From Verrucomicrobia bacterium Tous-C9LFEB (GTDB taxonomy: Bacteria > Verrucomicrobiota > Verrucomicrobiia > Methylacidiphilales > UBA1321), in contig NEUU01000008.1 in the NCBI GenBank assembly GCA_002304345.1, positions 107,943 to 171,942 of the forward strand: a stretch of DNA of 64,000 bases, written 5' to 3'. Under the pieces are notes generated by a model. It was not told the origin of the DNA and did not search any database. It worked only from the letters and a program-made list of their open reading frames with translations. A program made the translations under genes and the position numbers. Below are positions 55,190 through 64,000 of this stretch, one piece after another. Numbering within the stretch: position 1 is the stretch's first letter; each line of letters begins with the position of its first letter.

Positions 55190-55419
55190 GAACGGATGGA
55201 GCGAGCAGCGCGGGCGAGCGCTTCTTCCAAGGGGACGCCTTCCACTTGGCCGTTGACGATCTCCTCAATGCGGCGGCGGGTCTCGATCTTCCAAGCCGAT
55301 TCGACACTCGGTTCGATGCCGCCATGACGCCGAATCAGGATGCGTTCGATCAGTTCAGCCGCGACATCGGCGGGAAGCTGGGCCGTCTCTTCGACGATTT
55401 GATCGAGAGTCAGTGTCAT
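55186..55419 (-). CDS. Antitoxin of the RelE/ParE pair (addiction module component type)
   Basis: The protein has 77 residues. The sequence TLDQIVEETAQLPADVAAELIERILIRRHGG followed by ESAWKIETRRRIEEIVNGQVEGVPLEEALARAARSIRS matches the short addiction-module antitoxin family in which a helical N-terminus precedes a toxin-binding W-x-x-E-x-x-R-R segment. It is first in a two-gene operon with the toxin, coupled by a 4-bp overlap. It probably represses its own promoter. Confidence 0.82.
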   Translation of the reverse strand: MTLTLDQIVEETAQLPADVAAELIERILIRRHGGIEPSVESAWKIETRRRIEEIVNGQVEGVPLEEALARAARSIRS

Positions 55420-55517
55420 GCGGGTAACTTAGGCGATTTTCAGGATGATGGCAAGCCGCCCGGCGGAAGGATAAGGGCGGGATAAAGGGGGGAAAGGAGT
55501 ACGCCTCCAAGGGAGAT

Positions 55518-55657
55518 AATTTGGAGTGCGGGAGCTTGCTCCCGCTTTGCCGTAAGGCGGCTTGCCGCCGTTGAGATTGTGAATCGAAAAGCAAAAGGCA
55601 AAGCGGTGGCAAGCCACCGCACTCCAAATCGTCCATCGCCTCATCCAATCATCCTAA
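55518..55657. repeat. REPIN-like element, copy 2 (complete)
   Basis: Two hairpins face each other: GGAGTG-CGGGAG-CTTG-CTCCCG-CTTTGCC on the left and GGCAAAG-CGGTGG-CAAG-CCACCG-CACTCC on the right, with a GGCGGC-TT-GCCGCC hairpin and a GAATCGAAAAGCAAAAGGCA core between. The outer ends are inverted repeats of each other (TTTGGAGTGCGG / CCGCACTCCAAA). This is the arrangement of REPINs, non-autonomous elements mobilised by RAYT transposases. No RAYT gene is in the window. Confidence 0.87.
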
Positions 55658-57675
<2,018 letters not shown>

Positions 57676-57688
57676 TTAGCCATCCGGC

Positions 57689-57748
57689 TCTGCCCCCGAA
57701 GATCATTTCGGACTCCCTTGAAAAAGGTATTGCCGAAGCGGGGGCAGA
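57689..57748. repeat. Inverted repeat TCTGCCCCCG-N40-CGGGGGCAGA after pgi
   Basis: Perfect 10-bp GC-rich arms (57689-57698 and 57739-57748) enclose a 40-nt loop, starting 14 bp after the pgi stop. It could form a 3'-end stem of the pgi message, but no T-run follows, so it is not a standard intrinsic terminator. Confidence 0.45.
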
Positions 57749-57778
57749 TTCGATAACGTAGCCCTCCTGTTTCTACCT

Positions 57779-57820
57779 GCGCGGTTAGCTTAGTGGTAGA
57801 GCGTCCGCTTCACACGCGAA
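57779..57820 (+). pseudogene. tRNA-Val(CAC)-like gene, intact 5' half only
   Basis: The sequence reads as a tRNA from the acceptor 5' strand (GCGCGGT), through U8-A9, a normal D-arm (GCTT-AGTGGTA-GAGC), an anticodon stem TCCGC and the loop TTCACAC with anticodon CAC, to GCG. After 57818 the match ends: the expected GGAAGGTC and T-arm are replaced by an AT-rich stretch. A weak T-arm-like remnant, GGTCAAGAATCGAATTCCTG, appears about 40 bp further on (57861-57880). It is a truncated or interrupted tRNA at the left edge of the metal/redox island. A functional gene is unlikely. Confidence 0.6.
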
Positions 57821-58233
57821 TAAATTACTCTTAATTGTAGCAGCTTTTTGTAGCAAAGACGGTCAAGAATCGAATTCCTGCCGCTGGCAATGTTTTCAAT
57901 TGTTCGGAAGTCACTCTTCTATGCCACGATGGACTATGCCGAACGCCGGATTATGCTGCATCGCCTAATGATCCACTCAAAGAAGAAGGACAACATACGG
58001 CATAAAACGCGGCGGTTCACCCAAGACTTCCACATCGGATACGGTTACCGGCAAGAAAGATTTACAGTCTTCGCGGAGGAAGGGCAAGGCGGTACGAGAG
58101 ATCCGTTTTTCACAACATGCAAAGTCTCGAAACAGAAAAGGGTTCCAATCGCACAACTGAATTCATCGCCCACAAATGGAGGCAACCAAGACGCTCATAC
58201 CTCATTCGAGGAAGGAATAGGATTCCAGCGTAC
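57821..58233. other. Gap between the tRNA fragment and the ArsR promoter, no supported gene
   Basis: A plus-strand frame (57890-58237, 115 codons) is open, but its sequence has no recognisable motif, no ribosome site and a composition unlike neighbouring genes. I treat the stretch as non-coding or degenerate island-edge DNA. Confidence 0.5.
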
Positions 58234-58266
58234 TTGACAAAGCCTTCTATTTAGCGATATTGCTAA
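58234..58266 (+). promoter_or_regulatory. ArsR-type promoter with overlapping operator
   Basis: TTGACA (58234-58239) is followed after 16 bp by GATATT as -10. The inverted repeat TTAGC-GATATT-GCTAA (58251-58266) covers that -10, as expected for metal-released repression by the ArsR protein encoded 8 bp downstream. Confidence 0.65.
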
Positions 58267-58274
58267 GTAACGAG

Positions 58275-58574
58275 ATGACAAACGCCGACAAAGCCAAATT
58301 CAAGTCACAGGCACTGGTGCTCAAAGCGTTGGCGCACCCAAGTCGACTCTTCATTGTCGAGGAGTTGAGCAAGGGCGAGCGGTGCGTTTGCGAGCTAACT
58401 GAAATGATTGGAGCGGAGATGCCTACGGTTTCTCGCCATTTGTCGTTACTCAAGAATGCGGGGATCATTGTGGATGATAAGCGGGGTACTCAGGTTTTTT
58501 ATAAGTTAACCACGCCATGCGTGATGAAATTTCTCGGTTGCATGGTTGGAGTAGAATCATCCTTTAAGCGGTAA
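58275..58574 (+). CDS. ArsR/SmtB-family metal(loid)-responsive repressor
   Basis: The protein has 99 residues from ATG 58275; an upstream TTG at 58260 lies in the operator and is less likely. The winged helix is visible (LVLKALAHPSRLFIVEELSKGERCVCELTEMIGAEMPTVSRHLSLLKNAGIIVDDKRGTQVFYKL). CVC in the third helix is the As(III)/Sb(III)-type metal site of ArsR. A further Cys pair (TPCVMKFLGCM) near the C-terminus could add ligands. It probably represses itself and the following genes through the two TTAG(C/T)-N6-GCTAA sites. Confidence 0.92.
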   Translation: MTNADKAKFKSQALVLKALAHPSRLFIVEELSKGERCVCELTEMIGAEMPTVSRHLSLLKNAGIIVDDKRGTQVFYKLTTPCVMKFLGCMVGVESSFKR

Positions 58575-58591
58575 CATTTTTGAACTTATAT

Positions 58592-58607
58592 TTAGTTATT
58601 TAGCTAA
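58592..58607 (+). promoter_or_regulatory. Second ArsR operator before the thioredoxin-like genes
   Basis: TTAGT-TATTTA-GCTAA has the same 5-6-5 layout as the site at 58251-58266 (one half identical, the other one base different). It lies 12 bp before the ATG at 58619, so ArsR may also control this internal start. Confidence 0.6.
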
Positions 58608-58618
58608 TAAGAGAAATT

Positions 58619-58852
58619 ATGAAGAAAATACAAATACTCGGAATGGGTTGTTCGAGATGCCACAAATTGCAACAGACGGCGGAGAATGCCGCAAAGGAAC
58701 TGGGCTTAGCCTACGAAGTAGAAAGAGTGACGGACCTTCCCAAGATCATGAGCTTTGGCGTGATGTCGACTCCAGCTCTGGTCGTCGATGGTGTGTTAAA
58801 AGTCAGTGGCAAGGTGCCGTCTATGGAAGAAATAAAGAAGTTACTGGCTTAA
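58619..58852 (+). CDS. Small thioredoxin-fold redox protein (redox-active disulfide protein 2 type)
   Basis: The protein has 77 residues and no signal peptide, so it is cytoplasmic. MKKIQILGMGCSRCHKLQQTAENAAKELG carries a CSRC active site after GMG, and the cis-Pro loop reads MSTPALVVDG. This is the short glutaredoxin/thioredoxin-like family first known from archaea and often encoded beside ArsR-linked permeases. A role in thiol chemistry with metalloids is plausible but inferred. The next gene starts 5 bp after its stop. Confidence 0.85.
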   Translation: MKKIQILGMGCSRCHKLQQTAENAAKELGLAYEVERVTDLPKIMSFGVMSTPALVVDGVLKVSGKVPSMEEIKKLLA

Positions 58853-58857
58853 ATCAC

Positions 58858-59328
58858 ATGAAGCTTTCTCATCGAATAGGTATCGTAGCGGTGGTGCTCA
58901 TTGCCATTGCCATCGTGGTGGCGTTAAAGGCTAGTTCGGGAAGTCGAAATACAACGGCCTCAAGTTGCTGTAGTGTGCAGTTACCAACGGCTACACCGAT
59001 AGCCATGGCACCACAGCGGACAGAGGGTTTGCCGCGTCTGGTTGACTTGGGCGCAGGCAAATGCATCCCCTGTAAAATGATGGCTCCTATTCTGGAGTCT
59101 CTCAAAACCGAATATGCCGGAAGGATGAACGTGGAGTTCATTGATGTGTGGATTAATCCTGATGCGGGAAAACAGTATGGCATTCAGATCATTCCCACGC
59201 AGATTTTTTACGACGCCAAGGGCAAGGAACTCTTCAGGCATGAGGGTTTTTATGCGAAAGGGGACATTCTGAAAAAGTGGAAAGAGATGGGCGTCGACCT
59301 CGGCGTTAACCCAAGCCAAAAACCTTAA
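58858..59328 (+). CDS. Membrane-anchored periplasmic thioredoxin-like protein
   Basis: The protein has 156 residues. An N-terminal anchor (IGIVAVVLIAIAIVVALKA) is followed by a linker with a Cys pair (SSCCSV) and a thioredoxin domain. That domain has active site GKCIPCKMMAPILESL near residue 63, cis-Pro segment IQIIPTQIFYDAKGKELFRHEG and a C-terminal helix. ATG 58858 is chosen because the upstream extension overlaps the preceding gene in another frame. It sits next to a CcdA-like protein, which normally feeds electrons to such periplasmic thioredoxins. The next start is 1 bp after its stop. Confidence 0.88.
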   Translation: MKLSHRIGIVAVVLIAIAIVVALKASSGSRNTTASSCCSVQLPTATPIAMAPQRTEGLPRLVDLGAGKCIPCKMMAPILESLKTEYAGRMNVEFIDVWINPDAGKQYGIQIIPTQIFYDAKGKELFRHEGFYAKGDILKKWKEMGVDLGVNPSQKP

Positions 59329-59329
59329 A

Positions 59330-60028
59330 ATGGAAACGCTTTTCACCACGTTGACGCATGCCATCGAAGGTTCCGTTTGGCTTGCGGTTATGGGAGCGGT
59401 ACTTTGGGGCATACTGAGCATTTTGCTCAGCCCCTGTCACCTTTCGAGTATCCCATTGATCGTGGGGTTTATGAGTGGACAGGGACGCATTTCGACCGCT
59501 CGGGCGTTTGTCATTTCCTCGCTGTTTGCCTTTGGGATACTGCTCACGATTGCCCTCTTGGGAGTGATTACCGCGATGGCGGGGCGAATGATGGGCGACG
59601 TGGGAGCCATGGGCAATTATCTGGTGGCAGTTGTCTTTTTTACCGTGGGATTGCATCTTTTCGGGGTGATCTCCATTCCATGGTTTTCGCCGGGAGAAAT
59701 GGGCATGCAACGAAAAGGATTAGTGGCCGCTTTCATCCTTGGGCTGATCTTTGGAATCGCCGTTGGCCCCTGCACATTTGCTTACATGGCACCGATGCTT
59801 GGCGTGACGTTCAAACTAGGAGCAAGCCAACCACTGTATGCCGCCTCGCTTTTGCTTACCTATGGCGTTGGGCACTGTGGAGTGATCGTGCTGGCCGGAA
59901 CATCCATGGGTTGGGTCGAGCGTTATTTGAAGTGGGATGCCCAATCCAAGACCACAGTTTACTTCCGAGTTGTCTGCGGGGTGTCGGTAATCCTCGCTGG
60001 TTTGTACCTGATCTATACCGCGAAATAG
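59330..60028 (+). CDS. CcdA/DsbD-type transmembrane electron carrier
   Basis: The protein has 232 residues with six hydrophobic helices. Conserved Cys occur in helix 1 (SILLSPCHLSSIPLIVGFM) and helix 4 (GIAVGPCTFAYMAPMLG), the redox pair that moves electrons from cytoplasmic thioredoxin to periplasmic partners. It follows the periplasmic thioredoxin gene immediately, and the permease starts 15 bp after its stop. Here it probably reduces that neighbour rather than serving cytochrome c maturation in general, because no ccs genes are near. Confidence 0.9.
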   Translation: METLFTTLTHAIEGSVWLAVMGAVLWGILSILLSPCHLSSIPLIVGFMSGQGRISTARAFVISSLFAFGILLTIALLGVITAMAGRMMGDVGAMGNYLVAVVFFTVGLHLFGVISIPWFSPGEMGMQRKGLVAAFILGLIFGIAVGPCTFAYMAPMLGVTFKLGASQPLYAASLLLTYGVGHCGVIVLAGTSMGWVERYLKWDAQSKTTVYFRVVCGVSVILAGLYLIYTAK

Positions 60029-60043
60029 GAACGAAATAATTTT

Positions 60044-61081
60044 ATGGCATCAAAAACTCAAACTCATCCATTCGTTCGCTATGGGCTGGCGGGTGCAACT
60101 GCGTTGGCCGTCTGGTTCCTCGTCTACCGACAGTTAGCTTCGTTAAGTCAGTGGCTGGCTTATGATTTGATGCGGCTGGAGCATGGGCAGCATTTGAGCG
60201 CCGCAATCGAATTCTTTATCTATGAAGTGCCCAAGGTAATCATGCTGCTCGTATTGGTCGTCTTCGGCGTGGGCGTGGTTCGATCTTTTTTCACACCCGA
60301 ACGCACCCGGCGGATTCTATCGGGGAAGCGCGAGTTTTTAGGAAATATATTGGCGTCGCTACTTGGGATCGTGACGCCGTTTTGCTCGTGTTCGGCAGTC
60401 CCGCTCTTTATTGGATTTGTTACAACGGGAATTCCTCTCGGCGTTACGTTTTCGTTTTTAATCTCGGCTCCAATGATCAATGAGGTGGCATTGGTGCTGC
60501 TTTGGGGCCTATTCGGATGGAAGGTTGCGATGATTTATCTGACCACGGGACTTATCATTGCTTTGGTGGCTGGCTGGATTATGGGGCGATTGCGGTTGGA
60601 GCGATACGTGGAGGAGTGGGTGTACCAAACTAAAACGGGACAATCGGCAGTTGAAGAATCCCTGACGTGGCCCGACCGCTTTCGCCTGGGACTGGAGGCC
60701 GTGCGCGACATCGTGGGCAAAGTCTGGATTTATGTAGTGCTCGGAATTGCGGTCGGCGCGGGAATTCACGGCTATGTGCCGGAAGGATTTATGGCCTCAT
60801 TTATGGGCAAAGAGGTTTGGTGGTCAGTACCCTTGGCCGTTGTGTTGGGTGTTCCCATGTACGCCAATGCCGCAAGCATCATTCCGGTGGTTCAAGCCTT
60901 GTTGGGCAAAGGAGCCGCGCTGGGTACGGTGCTCGCTTTTATGATGGCCGTGATTGGCTTGTCGTTACCCGAGGCGATCATCTTGCGAAAGGTGCTCAAG
61001 CTTCCGCTGATTTTCACGTTCTTTGGAGTGGTCGCGCTCGGGATTATGCTGGTGGGCTATCTGTTCAATTTCATCATATAG
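60044..61081 (+). CDS. Permease of the DUF318/ArsP type
   Basis: The protein has 345 residues with about eight to ten membrane helices. The motif LGIVTPFCSCSAVPLFIGFVTTGIPLGVTFSFLISAPMINEVALVLL near residue 108 and GVPMYANAASIIPVVQALLGKGAALGTVLAFMMAVIGLSLPEAIIL near 268 are hallmarks of this permease family. Some members (ArsP) export trivalent organoarsenicals through Cys residues; others have unknown substrates. It is the last gene of the ArsR-controlled unit. The Cys-Ser-Cys pair and the redox neighbours suggest a thiol-reactive substrate. Confidence 0.88.
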   Translation: MASKTQTHPFVRYGLAGATALAVWFLVYRQLASLSQWLAYDLMRLEHGQHLSAAIEFFIYEVPKVIMLLVLVVFGVGVVRSFFTPERTRRILSGKREFLGNILASLLGIVTPFCSCSAVPLFIGFVTTGIPLGVTFSFLISAPMINEVALVLLWGLFGWKVAMIYLTTGLIIALVAGWIMGRLRLERYVEEWVYQTKTGQSAVEESLTWPDRFRLGLEAVRDIVGKVWIYVVLGIAVGAGIHGYVPEGFMASFMGKEVWWSVPLAVVLGVPMYANAASIIPVVQALLGKGAALGTVLAFMMAVIGLSLPEAIILRKVLKLPLIFTFFGVVALGIMLVGYLFNFII

Positions 61082-61157
61082 AGTTATCGGCGTTATTCAA
61101 AACGGACGCTTTGCTATGGGTTATTATAGCTATGGCATGGTCTGCCTTGAGTTCGCT

Positions 61158-63374
61158 CTAATCCCGCAGCAAGCGTAGAGCATTGGCGATGACAAGCAAC
61201 GTCGCTCCGGTGTCGGCCAGAATCGCCAACCAGAGACTCGTGTAACCCAATACGGCGAGGACCAGGAAGAGGGCTTTAAGAGCCAGAGCGAAGGTGATGT
61301 TGAACTTGATGATGCCGACGGTGCGTCGTCCTAATCGGATAGCCTCGGCCACCTTGCCAAGATCGTCCTGCATCAGGGCCATGTCGGCGGTTTCAATGGC
61401 GGTATCGGTGCCAGCCCCACCCATGGCGATTCCAACGGTAGCCGCTGCCATAGCCGGGGCATCGTTGACTCCATCTCCAATCATGCCAACGTAGTGTTCG
61501 CTGGTGAGGAGTTTTTTGACCCACTCGATTTTTTGGTCAGGCAACAAATCTCCCACCGCTTCGTCAATGCCCACTCGCTTGGCGATGGCGCTCACGGTCC
61601 GTTGATTATCGCCGCTGAGCATCACCACTTTTTTCACGCCGATGCGATGGAGTACGGCAATGGCCTCTTGAGCGTGAGGGCGAATGGTATCCCCGACTGC
61701 GAGAAGGCCCAACACTTCGCCCTTGCAATCACCGTGCGGTTTGTGGCCGACGATGACGACCGACTGAGCTGCTTCTTCGATCTGCGCCAATTGACGTTCG
61801 ATCTCTGACGAGCAGACACCCAACTCATGAGCAAAGCGGTGGTTACCCACGAAATAGGTATGTCCTTCCACAACGCCTTCGGCACCGCGTCCCGTGTGAG
61901 CCCGGTAATTTTCGCTACGGGGAAACGGAATCTGTTTCTCATTGGCATACACTACGACGGCTTGAGCCAAGGGATGTTCCGAGTGGGTATCAATGGCGGC
62001 AGCAATTCGCATGATGTCCGCTTCGGTGGAAGCCCCGCAGATGATCACCTTGGTCACGCTCGGCTTGCCTTCGGTGATCGTGCCGGTTTTATCCACAGCG
62101 AGAGCACGCAGTTTGCCCACGGCTTCGAGAATAGTTCCGCCTTTAATGAGAACACCGCGCCGAGCCATCGCGGTAAGTCCCGAGACAACCGAAACTGGAG
62201 TTGAAATCACGAGGGCGCACGGACAGGCGATCACAAGCAGTACCAGTCCCCGATAAATCCACATGAGCCATAAACCGTCGAAGAACAGCGGTGGAAAAAA
62301 TGCGACGAAGAGCGCGGCCACCATGACGAGCGGCGTATAGTAACGGGCAAAGGTATCAACGAATCGCTGGGAAGGCGCTTTCTGGTTTTGGGCTTCTTCG
62401 ACCAGATGGATGATCTTGGCGATGGTGGTTTCGGTGTAAACTTTCGTGATGCGGATTTCCAATGATCCGCCGCCATTGATCGTTCCAGCGTAGACTGTAT
62501 CGCCCGATTTCTTTTCAATGGGCATGGATTCGCCGGTGATTGGTGCTTGGTTGACCGAGGATTCACCCGATACCACCACGCCATCCAGCGGGATACGGGA
62601 GCCTGACTTCACCGCGATTAATCCGCCAACGGGCACTTGTTCAACTGGAACTTCCGTGAAATTATTTCCGTTTTGGAGCAGTGCCGTTTCGGGCGCAAGC
62701 TTCATGAGCGATTGCACGGCTCGTCGCGCCCGAGCCAAGCTGAAAGCCTCCAGTAATTCTGAGAGTGCAAACAAGAAAGTGACTGCCGCGCCTTCCGACC
62801 ATTGGTGAATCGCCATCGCACCGACTACTGCCACAGTCATCAAGACGTTCATATCGAGCGCGAATCGTGATATGGCACGCACAGCCTTCGGCACGACAAA
62901 CCAGCCTCCGGCCATAATGGCGATGCCAAACGCACTATCAGCAACCCATTCGGGAGAAAGTTTCGTCCATTCCAGAATCAACCCAATGCTCAAGGCCACC
63001 CCGGAAATCCCCACCGCCAGTTGTCGCAAACGCTTCATGCTTTCCAGATCGGAGTCTGTAGTGCCTCCCTCTGGCGAAGACTTCATTCCGGTCTTGGCTA
63101 CGGCCTGAATAATGATGGCCGGCGTGATGGTGTCATCATGGAAGAGAGTAACCTTTCCTCCCATGAGATTGATCTTCACTTCCCGAATGCCTTTGAGCGG
63201 ACGAAAGACCTGCTCCAAGGCCGCTACTTCGTCGGCGCAGTCCATTCCGGCCACGCGAAGCACAGTCTGGATATTCCCGGCAGAATTGGAATTGAGAGAA
63301 ATTGAGCCGGAAGACGCATTGGCCCCACATGAGTGGGTATTGTCATTGTTGTTGTCGTGATTGCAGCAGCTCAT
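61158..63374 (-). CDS. Zn/Cd/Pb-translocating P1B-type ATPase (CadA/ZntA-like)
   Basis: This inner-membrane ATP-driven exporter of divalent soft metals has 738 residues. A Cys/His/Asn-rich N-terminus (CCNHDNNNDNTHSC) precedes one HMA domain with the Cys site in VAGMDCADEV. Membrane helices follow, with TGES (PITGESMPIEKKSGD), the metal-site CPC (VIACPCALVISTPVS), phospho-acceptor DKTGTITEGKP, the SEHPLA motif with His (HSEHPLAQA) and GDGVNDAPAMAAA. CPC plus MDCADE points to Zn/Cd/Pb rather than Cu. It is convergent with the permease and downstream of the YnfA-like gene, both probably under the MerR-type operator at 63904. Confidence 0.95.
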   Translation of the reverse strand: MSCCNHDNNNDNTHSCGANASSGSISLNSNSAGNIQTVLRVAGMDCADEVAALEQVFRPLKGIREVKINLMGGKVTLFHDDTITPAIIIQAVAKTGMKSSPEGGTTDSDLESMKRLRQLAVGISGVALSIGLILEWTKLSPEWVADSAFGIAIMAGGWFVVPKAVRAISRFALDMNVLMTVAVVGAMAIHQWSEGAAVTFLFALSELLEAFSLARARRAVQSLMKLAPETALLQNGNNFTEVPVEQVPVGGLIAVKSGSRIPLDGVVVSGESSVNQAPITGESMPIEKKSGDTVYAGTINGGGSLEIRITKVYTETTIAKIIHLVEEAQNQKAPSQRFVDTFARYYTPLVMVAALFVAFFPPLFFDGLWLMWIYRGLVLLVIACPCALVISTPVSVVSGLTAMARRGVLIKGGTILEAVGKLRALAVDKTGTITEGKPSVTKVIICGASTEADIMRIAAAIDTHSEHPLAQAVVVYANEKQIPFPRSENYRAHTGRGAEGVVEGHTYFVGNHRFAHELGVCSSEIERQLAQIEEAAQSVVIVGHKPHGDCKGEVLGLLAVGDTIRPHAQEAIAVLHRIGVKKVVMLSGDNQRTVSAIAKRVGIDEAVGDLLPDQKIEWVKKLLTSEHYVGMIGDGVNDAPAMAAATVGIAMGGAGTDTAIETADMALMQDDLGKVAEAIRLGRRTVGIIKFNITFALALKALFLVLAVLGYTSLWLAILADTGATLLVIANALRLLRD

Positions 63375-63436
63375 ATGTATTTCCGGTTATTGGGACTCAG
63401 CATCAGTAAAATCTCCGCGACGCGCAATAAGTCCGT

Positions 63437-63763
63437 TCAGGTTCCTCTTGGAGCGAAATAGATGATGGCGGCTCCAATGAGACAGATCAACGCACCGAGT
63501 ATATCCCAACGCTCGGGAGCCTGCTTTTCCACGATCCAGAGCCAAGCGAGCGAAGCAGCGATATAAACGCCGCCGTAGGCCGCATAAACCCGCCCCGCGC
63601 CTTCAACCGGATGGAGCGTGAGCAGCCACGCGAACAGACAAAGCGATAACGCGCCGGGGAAAAGCCACCCTAGCGGCTTACCGAGACGAGCAGTCAGGTA
63701 AACGGTGTAACACCCGAAGATTTCAGCAAGTGCTGTAATGCTATAAAGAGCGAATAATTTCAT
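63437..63763 (-). CDS. UPF0060 (YnfA-type) small membrane protein
   Basis: The protein has 108 residues and four membrane helices: [58 protein letters not shown] and [18 protein letters not shown]. The signature [21 protein letters not shown] identifies the YnfA/UPF0060 family, which has a small-multidrug-resistance-like fold. ATG 63763 starts at the family's N-terminus. It is divergent from merR and precedes the metal ATPase. Some members are linked to drug or metal tolerance; the true function is unclear. Confidence 0.92.
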   Translation of the reverse strand: MKLFALYSITALAEIFGCYTVYLTARLGKPLGWLFPGALSLCLFAWLLTLHPVEGAGRVYAAYGGVYIAASLAWLWIVEKQAPERWDILGALICLIGAAIIYFAPRGT

Positions 63764-63903
63764 AAGCTTTTCAAAATCTATCAAATATGGATAGGCATTA
63801 ATAGTAATACGACCGTTCCGCCTTTACTCACGGTCAGGCTTGTTACGTTGAATGTGACTGTTCGCAGTTGCAGTAGCATGCCATGGAAGTATCTTAAAGG
63901 AAC

Positions 63904-63927
63904 ACCCTGAAGGAACTACAGGGTCAA
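63904..63927 (-). promoter_or_regulatory. MerR-type operator/promoter for the ynfA-like and metal ATPase genes
   Basis: ACCCTG-N9-CAGGGT (63904-63924) is a perfect inverted repeat. On the minus strand it is overlapped by TTGACC as -35 (63922-63927), so the dyad fills the spacer of a leftward promoter, the hallmark of MerR-family activation. It resembles PbrR/CadR/ZntR operators (TTGACTCTATAGTAACTAGA type). The -10 is weak. The merR gene starts 20 bp to the right. Confidence 0.65.
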
Positions 63928-63946
63928 GAGCAAAGAGGATTTCCCC

Positions 63947-64000
63947 ATGAAAATAGGTGAACTGGCTACTGCCGCCCAGTGCACGGTCGAAACGATTCGT
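63947..64000 (+). CDS. MerR-family regulator, N-terminal fragment (truncated by window end)
   Basis: Only 18 residues are in the window: MKIGELATAAQCTVETIR, the first half of a MerR winged-helix domain. AGAGGA lies 7 nt before the ATG. The divergent position next to the MerR-type dyad and a Zn/Cd/Pb ATPase suggests a ZntR, CadR or PbrR-like sensor. The metal-binding C-terminus is outside the window. Confidence 0.85.
   Translation, partial: MKIGELATAAQCTVETIR

Noticed and set aside
54309..55657. CRISPR array from the two similar palindromic elements
   Set aside because: Only two copies, over 1 kb apart, with internal hairpins and no short regular spacers; REPIN-like organisation explains them better, and no cas genes are present.
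57689..57748. Intrinsic terminator after pgi
   Set aside because: The arms are perfect but the 40-nt loop is long and no T-run follows.
57890..58237. Possible 115-residue gene after the tRNA fragment
   Set aside because: No ribosome site, no motif, and a sequence that looks like translated non-coding DNA; kept only as a gap note.

Overview
The window looks like a piece of a Verrucomicrobiota chromosome (class not resolvable). The reasons are: (i) four PEP-CTERM proteins and four prepilin-like proteins with an N-terminal FTL(V/I)EL cleavage motif and a C-terminal H-X9-DG motif; (ii) large secreted glycoside hydrolases and beta-helix enzymes under GntR, LacI, AraC and ROK regulators; (iii) palindromic intergenic repeats of a kind common in that phylum.

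Layout. 1-1.8 kb: the 3' end of a CzcA-type metal efflux pump and a small metal-binding periplasmic protein. 1.9-11.2 kb: an outer-membrane barrel followed by kdpABCDE, a complete high-affinity K+ uptake operon with its sensor and regulator. 11.2-25.2 kb (all minus strand): a GntR-headed polysaccharide cluster (PEP-CTERM adhesin-like protein, prepilin-like protein, CBM protein, giant GH2, alpha-toroid protein, GH9). 25.5-35.1 kb: a LacI-headed cluster (PEP-CTERM protein, two beta-helix proteins, prepilin-like protein, Gfo/Idh/MocA dehydrogenase, Na+/solute symporter). 35.3-42.8 kb: signalling genes, namely a small DNA-binding-like protein, a degenerate sigma-54-type regulator and, convergent to them, a tight operon of a SAM methyltransferase, a multidomain membrane histidine kinase and a receiver-kinase protein. 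That operon has the layout of the Ralstonia phcBSR quorum-sensing system. 43.0-52.0 kb: two more regulator/PEP-CTERM/prepilin/enzyme clusters (AraC with an FAD oxidoreductase; ROK with a GH-A glycosidase). 52.1-54.05 kb: leuA with a leucine-rich leader peptide and attenuator-like hairpins. 54.05-55.7 kb: a repeat-rich patch with two REPIN-like elements bracketing a toxin-antitoxin pair. 56.0-57.7 kb: pgi. 57.8-64 kb: after a tRNA-Val 5' half comes a metal/metalloid and thiol-redox island (ArsR, two thioredoxin-fold proteins, CcdA-like protein, permease, Zn/Cd/Pb P-type ATPase, YnfA-like protein, MerR).

How it works together. The carbohydrate part is built from four cassettes of similar design: a one-component sugar regulator of a different family each time, one PEP-CTERM protein near the promoter, one prepilin-like protein, and enzymes. 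No exosortase or secretion machinery is encoded in the window. The most notable systems are the phc-like signalling operon, the repeated cassette design and the apparently leaderless leuA leader peptide. Functions were assigned from motifs read by eye; no database search was run.
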